Shown here one piece after another: positions 12,313-23,171 of a stretch of DNA of 64,000 bases; the first letter of the stretch is position 1, and the number at the start of each line of letters is the position of its first letter. The stretch covers positions 4,203,001 to 4,267,000 of the forward strand of contig CAMRHE010000077.1 of the NCBI GenBank assembly GCA_947044405.1, given 5' to 3'. The notes under the pieces are model-generated. The model saw only the letters and a program-made list of their open reading frames with translations, was not told where the DNA came from and did no database searches. Source of the DNA: Leptodactylus fallax (taxonomy: Eukaryota > Chordata > Amphibia > Anura > Leptodactylidae). Made by a program: the position numbers and the translations under genes.

Positions 12313-12472
12313 ATGGCTAACAGGGGAAGTACAAGGGCTAATGGAGTGGGCCAGACAAAAATCTGCCAGTTCAAACTGGTATTGCTTGGCGACATGGCTG
12401 TAGGAAAATCCAGTCTTGTGCTGAGGTTTGTCAAGGGTCAGTTTGATGAATTTCAAGAGACCACCATTGGAG
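12313..12472 (+). CDS. RAB5 paralogue coding exon 1 (N-terminus, P-loop, switch I)
   Basis: Encodes residues 1-53 plus one base of codon 54 and ends at the donor GGTAAG. It starts [11 protein letters not shown], a variable N-terminal arm typical of Rab5, then [11 protein letters not shown] and the P-loop GDMAVGKSS. Lys and Ser of GKS, which bind phosphates and magnesium, are present. Met replaces Rab5A Ser29, and Asp replaces Glu28. The exon ends in the switch I segment ETTIG, where Rab5A has ESTIG. Confidence 0.95.
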
Positions 12473-15400
12473 GTAAGAAGAAAGCTTAACCTGATGTCTA
12501 TCTCTGTTTGTTCAGTCATTTGAAGCTGTTGTGTAACCTGTGAAGCTTTTCTATCTTTATTATGTGTCTTGCAAATGTTGTCTTGACTTGGGAGTCACTT
12601 TCAGCTTAATAAATAGGTAGTGTAGAGGCGTTGTACATCACAAATGAAAGCGCGCTGCTATAAGATTGTTAATTGCACACCTATGTGGTGTTTAATAGGC
12701 ATCGGTATCTTTCATAAGATTGTTTTATATTATTTACATTCACGAGCCCTTGTGTTAGAGATCTTCATCATGGTCATGTTTGATCATAGAAGTAACCATG
12801 TGGACGCACAGGTGCACAGCCTTCTCTATCTCCTCCCTGCCCTAGGGAACCACTGTTACATGGACAGTGCCTGTGAAATGTGACCAAGGGCCCCCTCTCT
12901 GTCCTAAAACACCATAAATACTGACATTAGCTCTTCCTGGCCACCAGGGATGCTTATATTTACCAGACATAGACATACACTCTTTTAGGCTATGTGGACA
13001 TGACCGAGTGTGCTGTCTGAGCTGGGCTCTGATGCTCCGTTCTGATAATTGTAGTGTAGGTCCTATGCTGCTCTGTGATATTGAATCGGAAAGGGACGAA
13101 ACTCCCACAATAGGAATGAATGAAACATGGAAGGCACTTGGATGTCATCTGAGTGTGATCCAAATACCATCTGTTAAAAAATCACCCTCGCCCTCGCCCT
13201 GCACACTTGGTCATGAGACCTTACTCATTTTACTCTTTCACATTTACTTCCATCTCGAAAACTGACTTCCCCTGAGCCCCTTGTCTCTGCCAGTGTGATT
13301 GGAAAGGAGGACTGTTCTCAGAACTCCTATAGAAGGGAATATAGAGAGCCACATTTCTGCTCACAGTTCCTGGACGTCGAGGCTCAGAAAATTCCTTCCA
13401 AAGATTGGTGGATCTGCAGATATTGACATTTAAGTCGTTATGCCATAAATGTCCTAGATGGGAATACCTTTTTCTTTAAGATACCGCCCCCCTCATTCAA
13501 AGTAGATTTTCAGTTCCATTTAGTCCTATGAAAAGAAAAAAAGCCCCCTGTTTAAAAAAATAAAACAAAAAAAAAAAGTTGATGTTTGTAATTCTTACCC
13601 ACATATGACTTATGGACTCCTCATATGTGCCATATGTGTCCATATGTGTGTGTCTGCCAGTTATTTATGGGTGTAGGTTTGTCTTAGGAACTTAGATCTT
13701 GTGTCACTATATATAACACTTCAATATAGCATACATATTTATGTAGCCATGACATACACTACTTTCTTTGTTTACAAGGGTATGTCAGCAGTCTGTATAG
13801 TTAACACTTTGTCTCTTTCAGTGAATATTGTAACTCTTTACATTTAACACCCCCTTCTTCCCAACCAAAGACTATTAACTGCTTCCTGACTTTGTCCCTT
13901 CTTTGAAATGCCTAGAGGACCACACCAGTAAATACAGTAGTGTTGTTGTGCTATGCATTGAGTGTAGCTTTAAGGACCTTTTGCTTCCTCTGACATGGGG
14001 CTTGCGCTGGACTCTGCACTTTCCCTTTTGTGTGTAGCTTCACTCGTTGCAGTGATCGGTGCGGTTAGTTTGGTTATTGATATCACTGTAATGTCTGGAG
14101 CGGTGCTTTACAGCCCAGCATCAACTGTTATTGTCAAATTAAGGGGACGTTCTCCGCCATCCTGCGATGATGCTGGGTTGTAAGGATTGACTTGTAAAGT
14201 GATATTGGTAGCTGAAACTAACAGCAACAATATCTCTGCAACAGGGAAAGCTACAAACAAAAGGGAACGTGTGCTGGATTCAGTGCAAGTCCAGCTTTCT
14301 AATGGTATATAACATGTTAGGGGACATGAAATGTTAAAGATCATGTGTTGGTGTCTGAGTGCTGATCTCCCAGATCACAGAAGGTGGAGTATAAATGTTG
14401 ATGTCTGACCACAGTACAGTATTCCCCAGCAGCATAAACAGTACTCTGCTATATACTGCACTGTGCTTACACCTCCAGCTGTTGTCAAACTAAAGACAGT
14501 GAGTACACGCAGTACACTAGGCCTATGTGTAAACTGCGACCTGTAGTGCCAGACAGCCAGCCCTATACTGCAGCGCTAATAATATTGTCTATTATGGCGG
14601 GCATTGAGAATTGCTGTATTGCAGAGTTTATTCTGTTAGATCTGTATACAGGATAATACTATGATGCTCCAAAAATGTAAGTTTTAGTTTAAAGGGAGGC
14701 TGTCCTAATGAACAAAGAGCCAGATCTGCAGAGCGCCGGTTATAGAGCTGGAGGAGCTGAGCAGATTGATGGATAGTGTTATGGGATTTAGTATAACTTT
14801 GCTTTTTTTTTTGGACTTACGAGTCCAGTGGGTAATCCTACTTATTATCTGCCTATGGCTGTGCATATATAGCGGTTTATTACTGAGTAGGACCGCCCAC
14901 TAGACTCCTAAGCCTAATGGATATGGATTTAATTGAATAGATTCAGCATAACCTGTCGTTTATCTGCTCGGCTCCTCCTGCTCTATGGCATGCTGCCTGC
15001 AGATTGCACTGCATTTTCTATGTGACAGGTTCCCTTTAATCTCCCTTTCCACTGCTCAGCTATCATAGCCATCTAGAGTATAAGCGTTATACTGTAATAC
15101 ACAAAGGCATACTTTGCTTCCTTGATAACAGTTTGGAAGCTTTTTACCTTTCTTGAGCCTGGTACTGCACTTGTGACTCCCATTTCACCTTGTCATCAGC
15201 AAAGGATTGTGGGAAACATTAGCTCAGACGTCACTTCTGTTACAAAACATCACATGCTTATAGACAGAAATAAGCTTGGCAGATATCCTGATTGCAGACA
15301 AGGGCGGCTGCATTCACCGCCCCATTGGATCATGCTTTGTATTGTGCAATCTATGCCCTCTCTATTAGTATGATGTTTGCTGAACACTCTTTAGTATGGG

Positions 15401-18400
15401 TGAGAAGTATCTGTCAATGGAATTGAAGTATAGTTAGTGTTTTATTAGCTGAGCATAATGGTTACAGTAAAATAAAATATATGCTGGTAGACGTGCACTA
15501 GTGGTGGGCAATACAGTGACAGTCACCTCAGCGTTTCATAGACCCTAAACGGTACCTAACACTACATTGTTATCCAAAGTGCTGCATCTTCAGCTTTCCT
15601 GCCTGTGTGAGTAGTTTTGTCATTCTGACAGTATAGGCATGTACCTGGAAGCCCGGGATGAACAAACTTACATAAAGGAATATACCGCAATATTTGTTAT
15701 CGGAACAGAATGAATTGGAAGCCCCCATAGATGTGATTGCATCACGGAATGCACTCAAATGATGTCACTCCATCCGAGTGTATTCTGCTGCAAACTCTGC
15801 CACACATCGGATGCACACTCGGTCGTGTGCATGGGGTCTTACTGAAGTGCGAGCTGTCAAAGGGGTCTGATAGTTGTTTCCTTATACCATCGTCCCAGAC
15901 AGCAGATAGCAAGTTAGACATGCATGTTAAATACGGGTCACAAAATAACCTTAGGACGGCAGATGGCATGGTACAGTATATAAATGGATGATTTATAGGG
16001 GTGTTTCCATCTTCAAGATAGTTTGTCACCAGGATCCAGCATATCCACCCACCAGATAGATAGGTTAGGGTTTCTTGATCCAATCAGTGTTTTCCCCTTA
16101 TCAGTCGCTGCCTTTATTCCCATGTTTGCTGTCCATTTGCAAATGAGGACTTTGGAGCAACGACAACACCCTTGTTGCTCCAAACAGCTCATTTTGTTAT
16201 TGACATAAACAGAGATATCTGGGAACAGAGGCACCCATTCACAAGGTGGGCTCTGGTGACACTCCCTTTTAAGCATTTTTAGTATATTCACAGGATATGT
16301 CATATGTCCCTGTGAGACCCGCACCTATGAGGGAGAATAGGGATGCCATTCACTGACATCTCCACTGCCACACTCCTCATAAACTTCCATTCAGTGGTGA
16401 ACTTGCTTGCAGAGGGTGAGGGTCCCAAAGGTAGTATCTCATATGTATTGATTATTTTAAGAGCTTAGATACTCTGTAGTGTACATATTAGAGACCACAG
16501 AACCACTGCAATTCATGATGTTATACACTGGTACCATCCACATATCACAGAGGACTTAGTATGTGCCATAAAAACATTCCTCACACTATTACACCATCTC
16601 CACCAGCCTGAACTATTGACACATGACAGGATTCATACAACTTGCACTAAATTCTGAACCTCCCATTAGAAATCTGGATTCATTGTATTTGGCTGCGCAC
16701 CGCCTGTTCCTCAGAACGATTCTCCATATACTCCTCTGATCCCTTTGTGGACCAGTTGGTTAGGTTTACAGGATCCCCATTGCTGGAAGTTTTCGCTCAG
16801 TCACTCAATCTTAGTTAATTCTCTATACTGTTGCTTGAGAAGACCTCACAAGGCTGGAAGTTTTTACAATGCTGCCCCACTAGTCTATCACCGGTGTCCA
16901 GGCCTCATTCAGTCAAAAAAAAGCCCTCACTTGATTTTCTGCCAAAATTCAGGGTCAAATGTCTAATTTCCATACAAGTGAGCCCCAATTGTTAAAGAGC
17001 CTGTGTCTCTAATAAAGTGGCCATTCATATATTATATTAATAAGAAATGTAAGTAGGGCAAATATTCCAACAAGGCATCCAGTTATGTGCTGTGCTTTTT
17101 CTGTCTTTTCCTCATAAATACAGTATTCTTCTCCCAGATCAGTCATGAGTTAACAGTTCCCTTTTGCCATGTCTCCAGCTGCCTTCTTGGCTCAGTCTGT
17201 ATGTCTCGATGATACAACAGTGAAGTTTGAGATCTGGGATACTGCTGGACAAGAAAGATATCACAGCCTCGCCCCCATGTACTATAGAGGAGCACAGGCA
17301 GCTATTGTGGTGTTTGACATCACTAAACCGGTAAGGCTCCGCTGCTTTCTTGGATTCTTTGCAACCACAGGTTTTCTATGATCCTTCTTCTCATATGGAG
17401 CATGTTCATTTTGGACACCATTTTAAAAATTTGTGAATGTAAATGTGTCTTGTGGCGATCTCCCCTGAGTACTAAAGGATCCTGCAAATCCATCTGCTGT
17501 CAGGGGAAAGCCGAGGGGCCCTATACTCATTATATGGCTGGCAAAATTTGGTTGGCATTAATGTAAGGTGCATGGCCAGCTTAAAGGGGGTTTTCCCAGG
17601 AACATAAACACGTTACAACTCTGCAAAATTTTTCATTCTTTATATTTGCAAAACATGTTTAACTTTACAAATGTAAAAGATTTTTCCCTATCCATCTCAG
17701 CGGTGACAGTCTGTTGTCTGGATAAGTTTCCAATGGATACGATCATGTATACAGAGACTTTCTATGGCCTGGGAGTTGTTAGAAACCCAGCCATGACTTC
17801 CTTATTGTGGCTGGGTTATCTTCTCATAATGTAGTGTTCCTGCCTGATAACCTGTCCACAATAAAGGAATTAATAGTGAGATTTCTGAAAGGGCCATAGA
17901 AAGTTTCTGCATTTATTGTCGTATCCATTGGCAACCAATCAAGACACTAAGATAGTTGGAAAAATCTTTAAAACGCTGGAAAATTTGTAACTTATTTATA
18001 TTTACAAAAATATTCAAGTTTTAATTGCCCACAAATTCAAATCTGATTATGGGGAAACCTCTTTAAGGCATTGACAGATCCAGCAATGTAATTTTGTCTT
18101 GAAGTAAATGAATATATTTCTTGTAACTAGGAAGTAGAAGGGATGAATCAGCAGCCGTCCCTCTCGTCTGTCTCTTCGGGCTGTTTATTGCTTTGATTCA
18201 TAATAATCCTTGTTGTTTTGTGCTTAGCTGAGGTTATTTTTGAGCCAGGTGTGGCTGAGAACGTGAGGATACACACTAGGTACTTGGGGTGTCACCCAAC
18301 AAATGTAATTGTCCTAATAGAAACCTCCTTTTTAATAAGAATATGGCTTAACAGTTTGCAGTGTTCCTTCAATCATAAAACAACTTTTCTAAAATGGATT

Positions 18401-21400
18401 AGGACAAATGAGTATAAAAACTTTGTAATATATCTTATTAAAGAAAAATGTTTGTCTCTGTCGATACTCCCCGTCCCTTCACTCACCGTGTTATTACCAA
18501 TAGGAGCCATATCCAAAGAGTGGATATGGATTGTCAGCCTCACACATAGAAGTCTGTGAAGTAGTAAGTGATTTTTATTGTTTTACCCTGTACAGTTTTA
18601 TCTTACAAGGCATATACTAGAGTTAGCTGCAGCCTTCTCCGCTCTCCATATACTTCTGTGTCTGAGGCTCACGGTCTGTGTTCACTCTTTGCTTACAGGT
18701 TCTATAGGCAATGACAACGCTAAAGGGAGGAGAAGGAGAGCAGCCTGATCCATGGAGATGGGAGCATTTTTCTTTAATAATATATTACAAAGTTTCTTAT
18801 ATTTACTTTTAATATTCATTGTTTTACAGTTGGATGTATGCATAAAAGGGAGTCTGTCACCAGTATCCAGCATATTAACCCCCCCCCCCCTGCAGATAGA
18901 TAGGTTAGGGTCACCGGAATCAAATGGCGTTTTTCTCTTGTGAATTGGTGCCTCCGTTGCCAAGATTTTGCCATGTGTGTCAATGTGCAAATAAACTCTT
19001 TGGAGCAATGGCAACGCCCTCATTGCTCCAAAGAGCTCTTTTGCACGTTGGTAAAAAACCGCAACAGAGTCACCTATTTACAATGATAAAACTCCATTTG
19101 ATTCCGGTGACCCTAATCTATCTGCAGGGTGGGGGGTGTAATATATACTAGGACCTGGTGATAGACTCCCTTTAAGAAGTGGAGGTTGCCATATTGTATA
19201 CTGATTTCTGTCAGTTTTCAAAATGCATCATTAATAATTTTGGTTTTCACAACATGTGTTGATGGGAAATCTAGAAGAAGAGCAGGTGACACGGGTTATT
19301 ACCACATAATGATAGCCCTGACGTTCCTATGCTGCCAGGGCTATGTGCACATTTACCTACTTCTTTTTATTGCACAACTTGAAATATTGTGTCAAAAATC
19401 CCAATTAGAAATATCCTGTTTTGTGCATACAGCTCCAAAGGAAATGTCTTTATGGTTCCAGATTATTACTTTGTTTTTTTGTTAGTCCGGAGTTTCTGTA
19501 CGATTTTATTGAAAAGCTTCAATTGAAATGTAGCATCATGTGACTCCAGGATCAGACTACACAGGATTTATTTGCAGCTTTTGTGGAAACACAAAGCTTT
19601 GCACATGATTTGTAGACACATACCAGTAGTATAACATACCAGTCAGATTATTTTAATCAAAACTTCTTTCAACTTGCTTCATATTTTTTTTTTTTTTGTA
19701 ACACTTTCTATTCTGTATAGATCACTTTTCAGTAGTCATCTTATTCTCATCACAAACAGGATTACAATTAAAGTTGACACCTCTTATATAACCTTGGAGT
19801 CCCATCTGAATACTAATATAATTGTAAATGTTATATAATGTAATAGAGTGCCATTTAGAAGATTATGACAGAATAAATAAGTATCTTATAAGTACATCAC
19901 ATCTAAAATCTTTGTCTTTATTTCTTGATACAGGAAACCTTTGACCGGGCAAAAGCATGGGTTAAAGAATTACAGCGGCAAGCCAGTCCCAACATTGTGA
20001 TTGCCTTGGCTGGTAACAAGTCAGACTTGGCAGAGAAGAGGATGGTGGAATTTGAGGTTGGCTGCTTTACTGGCTATGTTTATCTGGATTTCCAAGAAGC
20101 GTTAATAGGACTGTTCAGCGTTGAAAAAAATAAATAGGCGCATAATGGGTTAAAAACATGAAAGAAGTAATATTCACCCAACCATTTTTCACCAGTCCTT
20201 ATTCTGGCGCTTACTGGGTCCCAGTCTATTTCTACTGTCTACCAATCACTAGTCATTGCAAGGACGGACCAGACAATAGAAAGCAGTGGGGCCCAGTAAG
20301 CATTGAGACAGAAGGTGACGGGGTCCTGAGAGGCATACAGTGGCTTAAGTCATCCATATGCTCATAGGCTAAATAGGTTTCCCCATCTCATCAGTTTTTC
20401 CCCTATCGGACACTGCACTTTGGCTATCCCTGGTGGTCTCGTACTACTTGAGGAGGGGTGCGCCATTCAGACTGTGAAGCGAAACACTTTTTTCCAATAT
20501 GTCAGTAACACGTGTGAATAAAAGTTATCCAGAGAACAATACAAAGTGGATCTATTTCATTTCAGTAATATATCGATTATTCCAGTGAATGAATACAATG
20601 CTGTCTTCTAGATGCACTTAATGTACTCTGCTTTTATTTCCCATTGTAAGAATCCCTATATTTCTTTTCCCGCAGGAAGCTCAGGCGTATGCAGAAGACA
20701 CTGGACTGTTATTCATGGAAACCTCAGCAAAAACTGCAATGAATGTTAATGAGTTGTTTCTAGCAATTGGTAGGTCACGTGTGATTCTGTAGGAAGTGAA
20801 AGGTCACCGTGTATCTATTATATATTGTATTCCGCTTTCAAATGGCAAATTAAGAAATGAAATTTGTTTGGCTAAATGAGGTTATGATAGATGTATGGGT
20901 AAAGATATGTAAATTGGCGGGGTACTACATTGCACTGTGACCTAACAGGCCGACCTACCATCTAATGTGTATGGGGGTGTCCTGACTCTCTCTTGATGAC
21001 AATTATCAGTGGTTTAATTTCCTCTTCACGTTGAGAACACATGCCTGAACATGCATGTGTATGAGGCTGAAGCCCCATGTGGTGTAAACTTTGCGGCAAA
21101 AACCACGGTATTTTACAGTCCCTTTCTGTGAAAAGCACTGCCGAAAAAAACGCAATGCAGATTTTGCTGTGATTTTTTTTTTTTTTTTTTGAGCCAAACC
21201 CAGTAGGAGAGAATGGGAAATATAAAGGAAACACTTAACTCTCCCTTCTGCTCAATCCCCACCTGGTTTTGGCTCTGCAACAAAAAAACAAACAAACAAA
21301 GGAACTTTACTGCGTCTGAAATACCTTGACTGTCTGCCATTTATGAAGGAGCTGGGCTGTGGAAAAGTAAGGCTAAGGCCCCACGTAGCGAACCACAGCC

Positions 21401-22110
21401 AAAAAATGCTGCGGAAACACATCGTGTTTGCAGTGTTTTCTTTTGCGGACTTTCTGTCTCTATTATGCCTATATGGAAAATGCCAGCATTTTTGTAGGTA
21501 TTATTGACTAGCTGCGGTTTGCCAAAATGCAAGAGTTTTTTTTGAAATTGCAGCATTTCCACTGCAGATTTTTTTGGATGGGTTTAGCCAGAATCCCATC
21601 CACTTTGCAGGTACAGTAATATGCAGCGTTTTTTGCAACGTGGGGCCCTGAACTAAAAATCGGAATTGTGGAATTGGTGGGTTTGGCCTCCCAGCTCCAC
21701 AGACCTGGTTCTGCTTCTGTGTGAGAGAGATACAGTTATGGAGCAGATTCTTCTGTACTTAATGTGTGCAGTATATGGCACCTAAGTCTGGACTCATTAA
21801 TGAGATGATTGGGTCCATGGAGGTCATGGACAGCACATTGATATCATGGACTCATAGATGCACATGCTTGTGTACATGTAGCCTTAGACAGATTTTAAAG
21901 TTATTTCTGGCCTGTGTATGTTTGCAGTCAATCCTTACAATTTACATCAAGCAAAGAAAAATAACCAAACTCTATCCCTTGTTTTCTTCCCATGTAGCAA
22001 AGAAAATGCCTAAATCAGATGCTCAAAATCCAACTCATGCTGCCCGCAACAGAGGCGTGAATCTCCAGGGCTCAGATCAGCAGCCAAGAAGTGGGTGCTG
22101 CAGCAATTGA
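12313..22110 (+). CDS. RAB5-family small GTPase (complete coding region, 5 coding exons)
   Basis: Joined exons 12313-12472, 17179-17330, 19934-20056, 20676-20769 and 21998-22110 give 642 nt, or 213 residues plus stop, the usual Rab5 length. All introns are GT-AG. Rab5 proteins are GTP switches on early endosomes that drive endosome fusion and endocytic traffic. Visible motifs in order: P-loop GDMAVGKSS (Rab5A has GESAVGKSS), switch I with ETTIG, switch [20 protein letters not shown] identical to Rab5, NKSD, ETSAK, and a C-terminal CCSN for double geranylgeranylation. The body is clearly Rab5 ([34 protein letters not shown]). Several sites match none of RAB5A, B or C as I remember them: DM in the P-loop, [29 protein letters not shown]. 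The ATG has A at -3 and G at +4, and an in-frame TGA lies at 12250-12252. I infer a separate Rab5 paralogue and so give no letter. Confidence 0.95.
12989..13222. mobile_element. GGCTATGTGGACATGACC inverted-repeat element (RAB5 intron 1)
   Basis: Left TTAGGCTATGTGGACATGACC, right GCACACTTGGTCATGAGACC; the middle has TCTGATAATTGTAGTGTAGG and CATCTGAGTGTGATCC, also seen around 11540-11680 and, in part, at 15740-15845. Diverged MITE family. Confidence 0.5.
14090..14345. mobile_element. Partial family A foldback MITE, copy 2
   Basis: Shares the blocks CTGACAG/TGTAAGGATTG, AATATCTCTGC and the end-proximal GGGGACATGAAATGTTAAAGA with the elements at 1671-2182 and 53066-53459. The left arm is missing or too diverged to see. 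Confidence 0.6.
14689..15039. mobile_element. TTAA-bounded MITE, family C copy 1 (RAB5 intron)
   Basis: Starts TTAAAGGGAGGCTGTCC and ends GTGACAGGTTCCCTTTAA, 351 bp. The inverted pair GGAGGAGCTGAGCAGAT and ATCTGCTCGGCTCCTCCT lies inside. Confidence 0.78.
16010..16276. mobile_element. Family D foldback MITE, copy 1
   Basis: Contains TTTGTCACCAGGATCCAGCA, AGATAGATAGGTTAGGGT, and the same TTTGGAGCAACG / TTGCTCCAAA hairpin as 18844-19175. The right side ends TGGTGACACTCCCTTTTAA. More diverged and less complete. Confidence 0.7.
17179..17330 (+). CDS. RAB5 paralogue coding exon 2 (switch II)
   Basis: Acceptor GTCTCCAG precedes it and donor GTAAGG follows. The first two bases complete an Ala codon; 50 full codons follow. 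It holds the G3 motif and switch [20 protein letters not shown], unchanged from canonical Rab5, so effector and GEF contacts through switch II look preserved. Glutamine of DTAGQ, needed for GTP hydrolysis, is present. It ends VVFDITKP, where other Rab5 proteins have VVYDITN. Confidence 0.95.
17581..18066. mobile_element. TTAA-bounded MITE, family B copy 1 (in RAB5 intron)
   Basis: Starts TTAAAGGGGGTTTTCCCAGG, ends GGGGAAACCTCTTTAA, 486 bp. It has a long internal inverted repeat around AAACCCAGCCATGACTTCC and CTTATTGTGGCTGGG, and no ORF of note. TTAA at both ends suggests T2/Kolobok or piggyBac type. Confidence 0.78.
18844..19175. mobile_element. Foldback MITE, family D copy 2 (RAB5 intron)
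   Basis: Left arm AAAGGGAGTCTGTCACCAG ... GCAGATAGATAGGTTAGGGTCACCGGAATCAAATGG pairs with the right arm ending GGTGATAGACTCCCTTTAA. A central hairpin is formed by TTTGGAGCAATG and CATTGCTCCAAA. About 330 bp, non-coding, T2-like ends. Confidence 0.78.
19934..20056 (+). CDS. RAB5 paralogue coding exon 3 (NKxD guanine motif)
   Basis: 41 complete codons between acceptor TTGATACAG and donor GTTGGC. Starts [16 protein letters not shown] and contains the G4 guanine-specificity motif NKSD (NKAD in most Rab5 proteins) followed by [15 protein letters not shown] is most like RAB5B as I remember it, while [10 protein letters not shown] is shared with RAB5C. The donor lacks the common A at +3, but the frame joins cleanly to the next exon. 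Confidence 0.94.
20676..20769 (+). CDS. RAB5 paralogue coding exon 4 (SAK motif)
   Basis: 31 codons plus one base, between acceptor CTTTTCCCGCAG and donor GTAGGT. Reads [19 protein letters not shown], then [17 protein letters not shown] is the G5 guanine-binding loop. AEDTG replaces the ADDNS found in RAB5A, B and C. Confidence 0.95.
21060..21655. mobile_element. Two adjacent GGCCCCAC-family repeats in last RAB5 intron
   Basis: First, about 21062-21300: GAGGCTGAAGCCCCATGTGG, GCAGATTTTGCTGTG, poly(T), GAGCCAAACCCAG. Second, about 21370-21655: GGCTAAGGCCCCACGTAGCG to GCAACGTGGGGCCC, with TGCTGCGGAAACACATCG matching 37945-38226. Both non-coding. Confidence 0.6.
21998..22110 (+). CDS. RAB5 paralogue coding exon 5 (hypervariable tail, CCSN)
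   Basis: Follows acceptor CCCATGTAG. It encodes [12 protein letters not shown], the variable tail and the terminal CCSN, then TGA. The double cysteine is the geranylgeranylation site that anchors Rab5 to endosome membranes. The motif RGVNLQ is the family's RGVDL with Asn for Asp. Confidence 0.94.
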
Positions 22111-23025
22111 TCCCAAGGAAAATAAGAACAAGCCTCTTCAGTATGCATTTTCTACACAGATTATTGTGAACACCGTCTAGGAAGCTGCCTCTGTTTCTCT
22201 ACAGCTGGCGGGAATTTGTTTGGCTCTTATTTTTTTTCTTTTTATCATAGTGTTAAAAGTAAGAAACCACAAAACGATAAAAAAGTAATCCACTCCATTC
22301 TCGAAACGCAAAACTCTATAAGAAAGCAGTGCTGGTTTTCTGTTCCAGTCACTTCCCATGCTGGACGATTGATAGGATGATGCCTTCTATGCTTTTCTTT
22401 AAGCATGTCCAGTTGACTGTTAATAACCCGCTGTCACAATCTTAAGTCTTTAGAATACACAGACCTGCTCAACCCCAGCTCTGTTGTCTGCATCAAGGAT
22501 ACATGTCTGAAGCAATATTCTACAAGCACTTAAGGAAGTCATCTGCGATCTGCATGTAGCTGAACCCGGACAGTTATGAAGCTGATAGACTAGTCAGCAC
22601 TAAAGAGGTTTCTAAGCAGCTGATGACATGTAAAATGTTATGTACAGTTTTACAAAAAAAACTCCCTTGAAGCTGTGTGTATGGTTGGCCTCAGCCGAAT
22701 AGAAGACGTATTGCATCTCAGCACTTCTCACCCCAATATGGCTGTTCTGTTACTTTGATGTGATTGGCCTCCCCTCCTCATGCGGAAGAACAAAACACTG
22801 TGGACCTCTTGCACTTTACCTTCCATCCATTTATATTTATCCTGAAAACACAGATTTTTCAGCACCCTTACCCTTCCCTGCGAAACAAGTGTACATTATT
22901 CTCAACAAAGTGATAGAACATGCTCTGAACATAACTTTTGTATTTGCACCTTCAGATAATGTTTTACTTGAATCCTAAAATATTGATTTTTAATGTAACA
23001 TTAAAGCAAAGTGAATCAGAAAGTG
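22111..23025 (+). other. RAB5 paralogue 3' UTR with probable poly(A) signal
   Basis: About 0.9 kb after the stop codon with no recognised repeat family. An ATTAAA hexamer at 23000-23005 is a plausible polyadenylation signal, placing the transcript end near 23020-23030. A Tc1-like transposon begins only about 150 bp further on. The end point is inferred; other signals could be used. Confidence 0.55.
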
Positions 23026-23171
23026 GTTTTGGTTTTGTGACTTTTGATATGATAGTATTTCAGTATCTGTCAACCTAACATTCATTTGGACAACAGCTAT
23101 TCCTTCCGTCCTCCCCTTCAATGTACATGCATGCTCTGTTCATGTATATATTTACCTCTGACATTTATATA

